From Actinomycetaceae bacterium (GTDB lineage Bacteria; Actinomycetota; Actinomycetes; Actinomycetales; Actinomycetaceae): a stretch of 64,000 nt of DNA. The DNA lies in assembly GCA_030528145.1 (NCBI GenBank), contig JAUMZK010000001.1, positions 299,770 to 363,769 on the forward strand, read 5' to 3'. Each line of letters opens with the position of its first letter. Positions within the stretch are counted from its first letter, which is position 1. Of this stretch, positions 54,896 through 63,438 are shown piece after piece. The translations under genes were made by a program, and so were the position numbers. The notes beneath the pieces are model-generated. The model did no database searches. It was given only the letters and a program-made list of their open reading frames with translations, and was not told the DNA's origin.

Positions 54896-55564
54896 GTGAA
54901 AGATCCGCAAATTCTTCCACCGCGCACGCGCCAAGTATTTGAGGCGCTGCGGACTGCCATTGCCGAACGCGGTTACCCGCCTTCAGTTCGCGAACTCGGT
55001 TTAGCCGTGGGGCTCAAATCGCCCTCGTCCATAAAACACCAACTGGACTTACTGCAAGAATTGGGGTTTATTTTCCGGGAAAGCTCGCGACCGCGCGCCG
55101 TAGAAATACTGGTAGATCCACCCGCCACGCAGCCGGCACCAAAACTATCGAAGCAGGGACCACTCGCTTCCACCTTTGTAGATGATTCCCCCACGGCGGT
55201 AATACCTTTAGTTGGACAAATTGCAGCTGGCACCCCCATTACTGCAGACCAACATATCGAGGACGTATTCACGCTCCCCACCGCCCTCACCGGTCACGGC
55301 GAGCTATTCATGCTGAAAGTAAAGGGGGATTCCATGGTGGATGCCGCAATATGCGATGGCGACTATGTGGTGGTGCGCCGCCAACCCACTGCCGAAGACG
55401 GACAGATAGTCGCCGCCCTCATAAACGACGAAGCTACGGTGAAAGTACTATCCCGCCAGGACGGACACGCCTGGCTGCTGCCGCGCAACCCCTCCTACCA
55501 ACCGATCGATGGAAAATGGGCGCAAATAATGGGCAAAGTAGTTACGGTAGTGCGCTCACTGTAG
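54896..55564 (+). CDS. lexA: SOS repressor LexA
   Basis: A 222-residue repressor that cleaves itself when RecA filaments form. The N-terminal winged helix (about residues 10-70, with YPPSVRELGLAVGLKSPSS) is followed by the cleavage site Ala111-Gly112 in QIAAGTPI, the catalytic Ser146 in GDSMVDA and Lys183 in EATVKVL. It starts with GTG and no ribosome site is evident. Confidence 0.96.
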   Translation: MKDPQILPPRTRQVFEALRTAIAERGYPPSVRELGLAVGLKSPSSIKHQLDLLQELGFIFRESSRPRAVEILVDPPATQPAPKLSKQGPLASTFVDDSPTAVIPLVGQIAAGTPITADQHIEDVFTLPTALTGHGELFMLKVKGDSMVDAAICDGDYVVVRRQPTAEDGQIVAALINDEATVKVLSRQDGHAWLLPRNPSYQPIDGKWAQIMGKVVTVVRSL

Positions 55565-55570
55565 AACGCA

Positions 55571-55610
55571 AACGGTAGTGCCACCTGCATTGTAGTGGCA
55601 CTACCGTTTT
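55571..55610. terminator. Bidirectional terminator between lexA and ldh
   Basis: ACGGTAGTGCCAC and GTGGCACTACCGT form a perfect 13-bp stem, with AA before and TTTT after, between two converging genes. Confidence 0.9.
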
Positions 55611-55624
55611 ACGCTTTTTGAAAA

Positions 55625-56611
55625 TCAGAAGCCCAGATTGCGGCAGACTTCGCGCAAGCGTTGCGCCGATTCCGTCAAGGCATCGCGTTCACCCAACGTA
55701 AGCGACGGCACCAAAACCTTCCCAGCGCCCTCGCGCGTAGTAATAGTAGGAGCCGCCATACACACATCAGAAATGCCATGCCAGTCATCTAACAAACTGG
55801 AAATAGTCAGCACCTGGTGTTCATCGCGCAAAACTGCTCCAATAATGCGGGACACAGACAAACCAATAGCGTAGTTAGTCGCCCCCTTGCCCTCAATGAT
55901 GCGGTATGCAGAAGTAACCACATCTTCGGCTATTTCCGCGCGCAACTGGGCATCAAACAACCGCCCAGTCCTGGTGGGACCCCAATGGCGCAACGGCACG
56001 TTACCGATTTCGGCACTGGACCAAAGCGGCACCTCGGAATCGCCGTGTTCGCCCGCAATGTAGGCGTGAATACTCTGCGTATTGACCCCTGTTTCTTTAG
56101 ACACCAAGTAACGCAAACGCGAAGTATCCAGTACCGTCCCAGAACCAAACATCTGGTTGCGATCCAAACCTGAAATTTTCAGCGAAGCATACGTAACCAC
56201 ATCCACCGGATTGGTTACCATAATGTACACGGCATCACCCGCAACGCTAAGACACTTCGGAATCAGATCCTTCATCAAATTCACGGTGGAATCCGCCAAA
56301 TCTAGGCGTGTCTGACCTGGTTTCTGCTTTGCCCCGGAAGTGACAATAACTATGTCACTGCCGCGCAATACCTCAATATCATCCGAACCTATAATCGCCC
56401 CTGCAGCAGTATACTGGATGCCGTGCGCCATATCTAAGGCTTCGGCTTCAACGCGCGCCTTATCAATGTCATAGAGGGCGACCTCGCGAGCATCACCACG
56501 CATAATGCATGCGTAGGCGAGCGCTGTCCCTACAGCACCGGCGCCCACAATACCAATTTTTGACGGACGACCGGTCGCCCCTGTCGGATAAATAATTTCG
56601 CTTTGAGCCAT
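55625..56611 (-). CDS. ldh: L-lactate dehydrogenase
   Basis: Reduces pyruvate to L-lactate with NADH; suits a fermentative organism. The 328 residues show GIVGAGAVGTALAYAC, the substrate-loop region SGAKQKPGQTRLDL with Arg, FGSGTVLDTSRLRYL, and the active-site His in IAGEHGDSEVPLWS. GGAGGT precedes the ATG. It stands alone between two terminating regions. Confidence 0.94.
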   Translation of the reverse strand: MAQSEIIYPTGATGRPSKIGIVGAGAVGTALAYACIMRGDAREVALYDIDKARVEAEALDMAHGIQYTAAGAIIGSDDIEVLRGSDIVIVTSGAKQKPGQTRLDLADSTVNLMKDLIPKCLSVAGDAVYIMVTNPVDVVTYASLKISGLDRNQMFGSGTVLDTSRLRYLVSKETGVNTQSIHAYIAGEHGDSEVPLWSSAEIGNVPLRHWGPTRTGRLFDAQLRAEIAEDVVTSAYRIIEGKGATNYAIGLSVSRIIGAVLRDEHQVLTISSLLDDWHGISDVCMAAPTITTREGAGKVLVPSLTLGERDALTESAQRLREVCRNLGF

Positions 56612-56634
56612 TTCGACCTCCAGTTAGGTTACTC

Positions 56635-58524
56635 TCATATTTTAGCTTTTTTTGCTAATCTTCCCAGGGCACCAAGGACCTGATTTTTGTTTGTAGTTGC
56701 CCACATTGGTGGCAGTGACTTATGCAAGAACTTACCGTAACGTTTTGTGACCAGGCGCGAATCGAGTACTGCCACTATGCCTTTGTCGTCGCTGCGGCGA
56801 ATTAGCCGACCCGCGCCTTGTGCCAAAAGCAAAGCAGCATTAACCAAAGAAACCTGCATAAATCCATTTCCACCGTTGCGGACAGCCGCCTCGGATAGTG
56901 CTGATGCGACCGGATCGTCAGGACGGGGAAAAGGAATCCGGTCTATGGTAACTAAACGACACGCCGCACCGGGAATGTCCACTCCTTGCCACAGCGAAAT
57001 CGTCCCTACCAGCACCGCGCTACTGGTTTCCTTAAACTGCTCAACCAGGGTAGCCAAATACTCTTCACCTTGTGCGTACACTGTAAAATCAGTTTTTTCG
57101 CGCAAAATTTCGGTGGCATGCGCAGCGGCTGCCCGCGAAGAAAACAGACACAAAGCCCCGCCCTCACTCGCCTGCACCAACTGCACCAATTCGTCCTCGA
57201 AATGAAACCCTTCCCGACCCGGTGGTGGAAGATGCCGAGCAACATACAAAATACCTTGGCGTCCGTAATCGAATGGCGACCCCACGTCCAACGCCTGCCA
57301 ATCCAACAGGTTGAATCCCAAGCGGGTTGCCATCGCGTCAAAGGAACCCCCCAATGCCAATGTTGCCGAAGTTGCCACCACCCGTTTGCCCGCATAAATA
57401 TGGTTTGCCAGGGGACGCGCAACTTCCAAAGGCGCGCTACGCAGCACCACCTGATCTTCTGTGCCTCGCGCCACCCAATTGACGCGTACCAGTGGATCAT
57501 CGATACGAATCAGCTCCACGTTTTCAATAGTCGTATTTATTTCGGCGCGCGCCCGCCGCTTTTTCTGCCCTTCTACGCCCTCGCCCGGCGAACCAATGTC
57601 GCTGTGTACGCCCCGCAACTCGGTTCCCACCAGGGACAACGCATCCGCGAGCGCGGCGGAAATTTCCGGCAAGCGTCCCTCTGCGCAGGTGTCAAGGGCG
57701 GTAGCGAGGGCGGTGGCGGCATTTTCTAGGGCGGTGGCACTACTGCCGGCACGGCGGGTAAGTTTCGCCAAATTAATCAGGTGCTTGGCGGAGATTTCTA
57801 CGGTGCCTTGGGAGCGGATACGGTCATCTAATTCGTGGGCTTCGTCAATTATTATGGTGTCGACGTCTGGGAGGAGGTTTATTTCGTTCATTGCTTCTAC
57901 GCCCAGCATGGAGTGATTGGTAACTATGATGTCGGCTTGGGTGGCGGCTTCGCGGGCGGCGCGGGCGAAGCATTCAGAAGCAAAGTGGCAGCGTTCGCCC
58001 AGGCACTCGGTGGAGGTAACTGAGATTTGGCGCCAAACCTGGTCGGAAACACCTGGTGTCATATCGTCGCGGTCACCGGTTTTAGTTTCGTTTACCCATT
58101 TGCGGGCAGCAATGACTTGTTTTCCGAGGGCGGTGGCGGCAGCGGCGTCAAATAAGCCGTCTTCTGGTACTGCTGTTTTTTGTTTACACGCGTAGTTGTT
58201 CCAGCCCTTCAGGAGGGCGACGGTGGGTGCGGGGAGCCCGTTTTCTTCCATTGCTTGGCATACTGCGGGAATGTCGACGCTGATTAGTTGGCGTTGCAGC
58301 ACTAAGGTGGCGGTGGAGATTATGGCGCGTTCTCCGGATTGGGCGGCTTTGCACAAGGTGGGTACCAGGTAGGCGAAGGATTTGCCGGTTCCGGTGCCTG
58401 CTTGCACTAGCAGGTGGGCGCCCTCGGGCAAATCCGCAATGGCACCGGCCATTTGCTGTTGTCCCACGCGTTCTGTGCCACCCCGGTTTGCGATGACTTG
58501 GCGCAATACGTGCGTGTATTTCAT
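56635..58524 (-). CDS. DinG-family ATP-dependent helicase
   Basis: A 629-residue superfamily II helicase of the XPD/DinG group. Walker A is QAGTGTGKSF (41-50), the four cluster cysteines are at 113, 174, 179 and 185 (4Fe-4S), and the DEAH box is at 227-230. The C-terminal part has LWQGVDIPG and the motif QGAGRLIRRSDDKG. It likely unwinds forked or R-loop DNA. It overlaps hflX by 4 bases. The first part of the gene is A/C-rich on the coding strand and the second part G/T-rich, with a sharp change near 57,650. Confidence 0.88.
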   Translation of the reverse strand: MKYTHVLRQVIANRGGTERVGQQQMAGAIADLPEGAHLLVQAGTGTGKSFAYLVPTLCKAAQSGERAIISTATLVLQRQLISVDIPAVCQAMEENGLPAPTVALLKGWNNYACKQKTAVPEDGLFDAAAATALGKQVIAARKWVNETKTGDRDDMTPGVSDQVWRQISVTSTECLGERCHFASECFARAAREAATQADIIVTNHSMLGVEAMNEINLLPDVDTIIIDEAHELDDRIRSQGTVEISAKHLINLAKLTRRAGSSATALENAATALATALDTCAEGRLPEISAALADALSLVGTELRGVHSDIGSPGEGVEGQKKRRARAEINTTIENVELIRIDDPLVRVNWVARGTEDQVVLRSAPLEVARPLANHIYAGKRVVATSATLALGGSFDAMATRLGFNLLDWQALDVGSPFDYGRQGILYVARHLPPPGREGFHFEDELVQLVQASEGGALCLFSSRAAAAHATEILREKTDFTVYAQGEEYLATLVEQFKETSSAVLVGTISLWQGVDIPGAACRLVTIDRIPFPRPDDPVASALSEAAVRNGGNGFMQVSLVNAALLLAQGAGRLIRRSDDKGIVAVLDSRLVTKRYGKFLHKSLPPMWATTNKNQVLGALGRLAKKAKI

Positions 58525-59972
58525 AGTGCGGCTTCGCGTAGCAGCCCCATGAGGGCGGGGTCGGTTTGTCCGACAACGTGTGTGCCTTCTGGCATGTATT
58601 CGATGTTTTCGACTTCTGCTTCGGAGTGCAATCTGGCTACCAGGTCTCCCCTGGTGAAGGGGATTACGAGGTCGAAGGGAACAGTCCAGGCTGGCAGGCG
58701 GGCAGCGATTGCTGTGCTCAGGACCGCCATTCCTTGTCCGGTGGCAGCGCTGACGACAAGACTGCCGGAGTATTTTGAGCGCAGGAGGGCGGTTCTTTCC
58801 GCGCTCATGAGGTCGGCTTTGTTGAACACTATCAGTTCTGGTATGTCGCGGGCGCCCTCGATGTCTGTGAGGACTTTGCGCACTGAAGTGATTTGCCCAT
58901 CAGGGTCGGGGTGTGCCCCGTCGACTACGTGTAACAGCAAGTCACCGGCAGCAACCTCTTCAAGGGTGGATTGAAAGGCGGCGATCAGTTCGTGTGGCAG
59001 GTTGCGTACGAACCCAACCGTGTCCGTGAGAGTGTAGGGGCGTCCTTCTGCCGTTTTTACTCTGCGCACGGTAGGGTCCAAGGTGGCAAATAGTTCGTCT
59101 GCAACCATTATTTCGGACCCTGCCAGGCGGTTCATTAGTGATGATTTTCCCGCGTTGGTGTAGCCTACTACTACCACTGCGGGGATGCGGGCGCGACGGC
59201 GAGATTTACGTTTGGTGTCGCGCTCTGATTTCATATGGTCAATTTCTTTACGCAGTTTTGCTATACGCGCGCGAATGCGACGCCGGTCCATCTCGATTTT
59301 TGTTTCGCCTGGACCGCGCGAACCAATACCTTCACCGCCGGCCGCACGCCCACCCGCCTGCCGCGAGAGTGCTTGTCCCCAGCCACGCAAACGCGGCATC
59401 ATGTATTGCATTTGGGCGAGTTCAACTTGGGCTTTGCCCTCTCTGGATTTGGCGTGTTGGGCAAAAATGTCCAAGATTACGGCAGTGCGGTCGACAACTT
59501 TCACGTTCACGCAATCTTCTAGACCGCGCCGCTGCGAAGGCGCCAATTCTGCGTCCACAATAACCGTGTCGGCCTTCAGAGTGCGCGCTAATTCTTTGAC
59601 TTCTTGGGCTTTACCCGACCCCAAGTAGGTGCCTGGGTCTGGGGTTTCGCGCCGCTGCAATACTGCTTGTACTACTTGGGCGCCCGCCGTTTGGGCTAAT
59701 GCTGCCAGTTCACGCAGAGAATTTTCGGCCTCGGTTAGACCTTCTGCAAACCACAAGCCCACCAAGATTACGCGTTCGAGGGCGACCCTGCGGTATTCGA
59801 CCTCGGAAACTCCCAGATCTGTGCCCTGAGTACGGGTGCGAGCTGCCCGTTCCTCACGTTCTAAAGCGCCGGCGTCGCTGTGCGTTTGCTGCCCGCTGGT
59901 GGATTCAAGGGCGGTACCTTCGCGTGCCAGTATTCGAGCTACTACATCTTCAGCGCGCTGGGAATGTTGCAT
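58521..59972 (-). CDS. hflX: Ribosome-associated GTPase HflX
   Basis: A 483-residue GTPase that splits stalled ribosomes. The HflX N-domain has TPDPGTYLGSGKAQEV and GPGETKIEMDRRRIR; the G domain has GYTNAGKSSLMNRL from residue 270, DTVGFVRNLPHEL, and NKADL. It is divergent from the methyltransferase gene, with 27 bases between starts, and lies beyond miaA where dapF usually stands. Confidence 0.94.
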   Translation of the reverse strand: MQHSQRAEDVVARILAREGTALESTSGQQTHSDAGALEREERAARTRTQGTDLGVSEVEYRRVALERVILVGLWFAEGLTEAENSLRELAALAQTAGAQVVQAVLQRRETPDPGTYLGSGKAQEVKELARTLKADTVIVDAELAPSQRRGLEDCVNVKVVDRTAVILDIFAQHAKSREGKAQVELAQMQYMMPRLRGWGQALSRQAGGRAAGGEGIGSRGPGETKIEMDRRRIRARIAKLRKEIDHMKSERDTKRKSRRRARIPAVVVVGYTNAGKSSLMNRLAGSEIMVADELFATLDPTVRRVKTAEGRPYTLTDTVGFVRNLPHELIAAFQSTLEEVAAGDLLLHVVDGAHPDPDGQITSVRKVLTDIEGARDIPELIVFNKADLMSAERTALLRSKYSGSLVVSAATGQGMAVLSTAIAARLPAWTVPFDLVIPFTRGDLVARLHSEAEVENIEYMPEGTHVVGQTDPALMGLLREAAL

Positions 59973-59986
59973 AAATTATTTACCTA

Positions 59987-59999
59987 TAGGCTAGAGGAC
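59987..59999 (+). promoter_or_regulatory. Candidate leaderless -10 element of the methyltransferase gene
   Basis: TAGGCT, seven bases, then the GTG at 60000. The 27-base hflX/methyltransferase gap must hold control signals for both directions. GAGG before the GTG has only two bases spacing and is unlikely to act as a ribosome site. Confidence 0.4.
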
Positions 60000-60590
60000 G
60001 TGACTAAACACTATTTTACCGACGCGCACGCCCCTACGGGTGAAGAAATCTTTTCCAAGGAAGTTTCTTTCCGGGGACGAACTCACCAGGTTACTTTGGC
60101 GTCGCAGGTTTTTTCTGCTGCCGGTTTGGATAAAGGCACAGCGGTTTTATTGGATACCGCGCCAACTCCGGTTGGTCCTGCCTTGGACTTGGGGTGCGGT
60201 TGGGGTCCGCTCGCGGTGGGCTTGGCGGCTGAAATTGGCGCCCAAAACGTGTGGGCAGTAGATGTGAACGAACGCGCGCTGGCGTTAACTGCGAAAAACG
60301 TGCCAGGCGCCCACGTAATGACTGCCGCAAACGCGCTTACCGCCCTCGAAAAACAACCATTTTTCCGCACCATATGGTCGAATCCGCCCATTCGGGTGGG
60401 CAAGGTGGCGCTGCACGAACTGCTGAACACCTGGTTGCCATACCTTCACGACGAGGGCGCCGCATACTTGGTGGTTTCTAAGAACTTGGGAGCAGATTCG
60501 CTGATGCGGTGGCTGAACGATCAGAACTACAAGGTCACCCGCCACGCGTCTAAGAAAGGTTTTCGCGTTCTGCAAGTGAAAAAAGCTTAA
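60000..60590 (+). CDS. Class I SAM-dependent methyltransferase, RsmC-like
   Basis: A 196-residue methyltransferase with the SAM motif LDLGCGWGPLAVGLAAEIGA and the N6/N2-type catalytic motif SNPPIRVG, as in RsmC/RlmG-like rRNA guanine methyltransferases. Only the catalytic domain is present. GTG at 60000 is favoured; the frame is open to 59880, which would overlap hflX. The 3' end overlaps the convergent miaA end by 41 bases. Confidence 0.8.
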   Translation: MTKHYFTDAHAPTGEEIFSKEVSFRGRTHQVTLASQVFSAAGLDKGTAVLLDTAPTPVGPALDLGCGWGPLAVGLAAEIGAQNVWAVDVNERALALTAKNVPGAHVMTAANALTALEKQPFFRTIWSNPPIRVGKVALHELLNTWLPYLHDEGAAYLVVSKNLGADSLMRWLNDQNYKVTRHASKKGFRVLQVKKA

Positions 60591-61455
60591 AGGTCTGCCT
60601 CAACGCTTGTTCCCCTGCGCTAAACCAGTGAATGCGCTTGTCGCGCCGAAACCACTTGCGCTGCTTGCGCACTAACTGGCGGGTCGCCAACGCTGTCTGC
60701 CCGATCGCTTCATCCCGACTAATATCGCCCGCCAAGTGGCTGATGACCTGCTGATACCCAGTTGCGAACTGTGCCGTGGGACTATCTAAAAGTCCCCGCG
60801 TAACCAGCGTTTCGACCTCGGAAACAAAACCCGCATCAAACATGGCGCGGGTGCGCGCACCAACCCGTTGGTCGATATCTGCTCGGTCCAACCCGATCTG
60901 TAACGTAGGCTGAAAATACTGACCATCTGGCAGGTTAGCGGTGAAAGGCTTGCCTGTTATCTCAATTACCTCCAAGGCGCGCACTATCCGCCGCAAATTA
61001 TTTGGCTCTATAGTGGTAGCCGCCTTCGGATCCAGGCGCTCTAAACGCCTGCGTAACTCCCCCGGACCGGCTTCTGCTAACTGCTGTTCCAAGCGGGCGC
61101 GTACCCGCGCATCCGTCCCCGGAAAGTTAATTTTGTCGAGGACGGCGCGCACATAAAGCCCACTCCCCCCGGCAATTATGGGTACTTTGCCGCGCTCGTA
61201 GATACGCAAAATGTCGGCACGAGCAGCTTTTTGGTATGCCGCCACCGAGGCTTTTTCGCATATTTCCAGTTGGTCTAACTGGTAGTGGCGAATACCACGC
61301 TGCTGGCTTGCAGTAACTTTCGCGGTACCAATATCCATACCTTTATACAGTTGGTAGGCGTCGGCAGAAACTATTTCCCCACCCAGATGCTGTGCAATGT
61401 CTAAGGCGAGGTCTGATTTGCCGCTAGCAGTTACCCCGACGACGGCGATAATCAT
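60550..61455 (-). CDS. miaA: tRNA dimethylallyltransferase (MiaA)
   Basis: Adds dimethylallyl to A37 of UNN-reading tRNAs. The 301 residues have the P-loop [10 protein letters not shown] (6-15), [29 protein letters not shown] and [16 protein letters not shown]. The ATG at 61455 overlaps the miaB stop (ATGA). Its tail overlaps the convergent methyltransferase gene. Confidence 0.95.
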   Translation of the reverse strand: MIIAVVGVTASGKSDLALDIAQHLGGEIVSADAYQLYKGMDIGTAKVTASQQRGIRHYQLDQLEICEKASVAAYQKAARADILRIYERGKVPIIAGGSGLYVRAVLDKINFPGTDARVRARLEQQLAEAGPGELRRRLERLDPKAATTIEPNNLRRIVRALEVIEITGKPFTANLPDGQYFQPTLQIGLDRADIDQRVGARTRAMFDAGFVSEVETLVTRGLLDSPTAQFATGYQQVISHLAGDISRDEAIGQTALATRQLVRKQRKWFRRDKRIHWFSAGEQALRQTFKLFSLAERENLS

Positions 61456-62945
61456 TTCGGCGCACGCATGATGGGCATGCCCAAACTGATGGCGTTGGTT
61501 GCGGGAGTCACTTTGGATTCCCACAGGTCCCCAGCGCGGGTTCGGCGTACCGCAAAAGTGCCCCCTCCCAGCCCTGAATCTGCAACCAAGTGATGCGGGG
61601 CGCCGTGGGTTATGGTGGCGGTTACGAAATCACCAGGACGAGGACGCTTGGCACCTGTTGGCACCCCCACGTGTACCAGGCGGTTGTCTTTGGCTCGCCC
61701 AGATACGCGTTCGGTAGCACCATCTTTGCGTCCTTCGCCCTGTCCTATTAGGACCTCCACTTCGCGACCTTCTAGCTTCTGATTTTCTTCTGCACTAATG
61801 CGCTCCTGAAGCGCCAACAAACGCTGGTAGCGTTCCAATTTCACGTCTTCTGGGATTTGGTCTTCGCGGTCAGCAGCGGGAGTTCCTGGTCGCATTGAGT
61901 AAAGGAACGTGAAGGCACTGGAAAAACGCGACTGTTCGACCACGTCCAAAGTAGCCTGGAAATCGTCCTCGGTTTCACCTGGAAAACCCACAATAATGTC
62001 AGTCGTAATAGCGGCGTGGGGAATACGCTGACGAACTTGCTGCAAAATCCGCAAAAACCGTGCGGAACGGTATGACCGGCGCATCGCCCTCAAAATGGCG
62101 TCCGAACCAGACTGCAATGGCATGTGCAAGCTGGGCATAACCGTGGGAGTTTCCGCCATTGCATCAATGACATCGGGGGTAAAAGCGGCAGGGTGGGGGC
62201 TAGTGAACCGCAGACGTTCCAGACCTGGAACTTGCCCGGCAGCTCGCAGCAAGTCCGCAAAAGCCCCCCTTTGCCCAAAGGACACCCCGTAGGAGTTCAC
62301 GTTTTGCCCCAGCAATGTTACTTCGAGGGCACCCTCGGAAACTACCGCCTCAACTTCAGCCAGTATTTCGCCCGGACGCCGGTCGCGTTCTTTACCGCGC
62401 AACTGCGGCACAATGCAAAAAGTACACGTGTTATTGCACCCCACAGAAATGGACACCCAGGCGGCGGCGTCGCTTTCGCGTTTGGTCGGCAAAGTCGAAG
62501 GGAAAGTCTTCAAAGATTCTTCAATTTCCACCGCAGCTTCGTGGTTGTGCGCAGCGCGACGCAACAAGGCGGGCAGCACATCAATGTTGTGCGTACCAAA
62601 CACGGCGTCGACGTAGGGGGCACGTTGTAAGATGCGGGCGCGTTCTTGCTGCGCTAAACACCCCCCTACGGCTATTTGCATTCCGGGGCGCCCCCGTTTG
62701 ACTGACGCCAACTGCCCCAAGTTGCCATACAGTTTGGTGGCCGCATTTTCGCGTACTGAACACGTATTGATAACCACCACATCAGCCCCGCCGTCGCCAG
62801 CAGCAGTGGCACGCGCGGCTGCTTGCGGCACCGATTCAACCGGAACCAAACCATCCGCTTCCAACAAACCCGCCATCCGTTCACTGTCGTGAACGTTCAT
62901 CTGGCATCCGAGTGTCCTAATATGGTAAGTACGCAATTTTTCCAT
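61452..62945 (-). CDS. miaB: tRNA-2-methylthio-N6-dimethylallyladenosine synthase (MiaB)
   Basis: A radical-SAM enzyme that adds methylthio to the MiaA product. The 497 residues have MTTase cysteines at 14, 62 and 96, the radical-[11 protein letters not shown] at 170-177, and a C-terminal TRAM domain ([20 protein letters not shown]). It continues about 45 residues beyond TRAM. The coupling to miaA puts both tRNA steps in one operon. Confidence 0.95.
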   Translation of the reverse strand: MEKLRTYHIRTLGCQMNVHDSERMAGLLEADGLVPVESVPQAAARATAAGDGGADVVVINTCSVRENAATKLYGNLGQLASVKRGRPGMQIAVGGCLAQQERARILQRAPYVDAVFGTHNIDVLPALLRRAAHNHEAAVEIEESLKTFPSTLPTKRESDAAAWVSISVGCNNTCTFCIVPQLRGKERDRRPGEILAEVEAVVSEGALEVTLLGQNVNSYGVSFGQRGAFADLLRAAGQVPGLERLRFTSPHPAAFTPDVIDAMAETPTVMPSLHMPLQSGSDAILRAMRRSYRSARFLRILQQVRQRIPHAAITTDIIVGFPGETEDDFQATLDVVEQSRFSSAFTFLYSMRPGTPAADREDQIPEDVKLERYQRLLALQERISAEENQKLEGREVEVLIGQGEGRKDGATERVSGRAKDNRLVHVGVPTGAKRPRPGDFVTATITHGAPHHLVADSGLGGGTFAVRRTRAGDLWESKVTPATNAISLGMPIMRAPK

Positions 62946-62970
62946 CGCCGAAATTCTAACAACCCTTCCG

Positions 62971-63438
62971 CTATTCCGACGCCAGCTTGCGGGCTATTTC
63001 GAGGGCGACGCGCACAGTTTCGGCGCGAATCTGCGTCCTTTCCCCACTAAAGTAGTGTTCGCTCACTACCACCTGCTCAGGGGTTTTTACTGCAATAAAC
63101 ACCTGTCCTACAGGATGATCACCGTCTGCGTCTGGCCCTGCCACCCCCGTAGTAGAAATAGCCATGTCGGCGCGAAATAGTGCGCTAACTCCACGTACCA
63201 TCTGCGCTGCGACAGAGGCAGTAACGGCCCCGGTTCGCGCCAATTCTGCCTCGTCTACTCCTAAAATAGCGGTCTTAGTAGATAGCTGATACGTAGTAAC
63301 CCCGCCGCGAAAAACCGTCGACGCACCGGGTACATCCACCACCGCGGCACTTAACAACCCACCTGTGAGCGATTCCGCAACCGTGAGGGTCCAATTGCGC
63401 TGGCGGCACTCCTCTAAAAGGTCAGATGCTGCTTTCAT
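62971..63438 (-). CDS. CinA C-terminal domain protein (nicotinamide-nucleotide amidase, PncC)
   Basis: A 155-residue stand-alone CinA-C domain: [38 protein letters not shown] and [20 protein letters not shown]. Such proteins deamidate NMN to recycle NAD. The ATG at 63438 has GGTGGA upstream and lies in the end of recX (17-base overlap). The frame is open to 63714 but that part is antisense-free recX sequence read in another frame. Confidence 0.9.
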   Translation of the reverse strand: MKAASDLLEECRQRNWTLTVAESLTGGLLSAAVVDVPGASTVFRGGVTTYQLSTKTAILGVDEAELARTGAVTASVAAQMVRGVSALFRADMAISTTGVAGPDADGDHPVGQVFIAVKTPEQVVVSEHYFSGERTQIRAETVRVALEIARKLASE

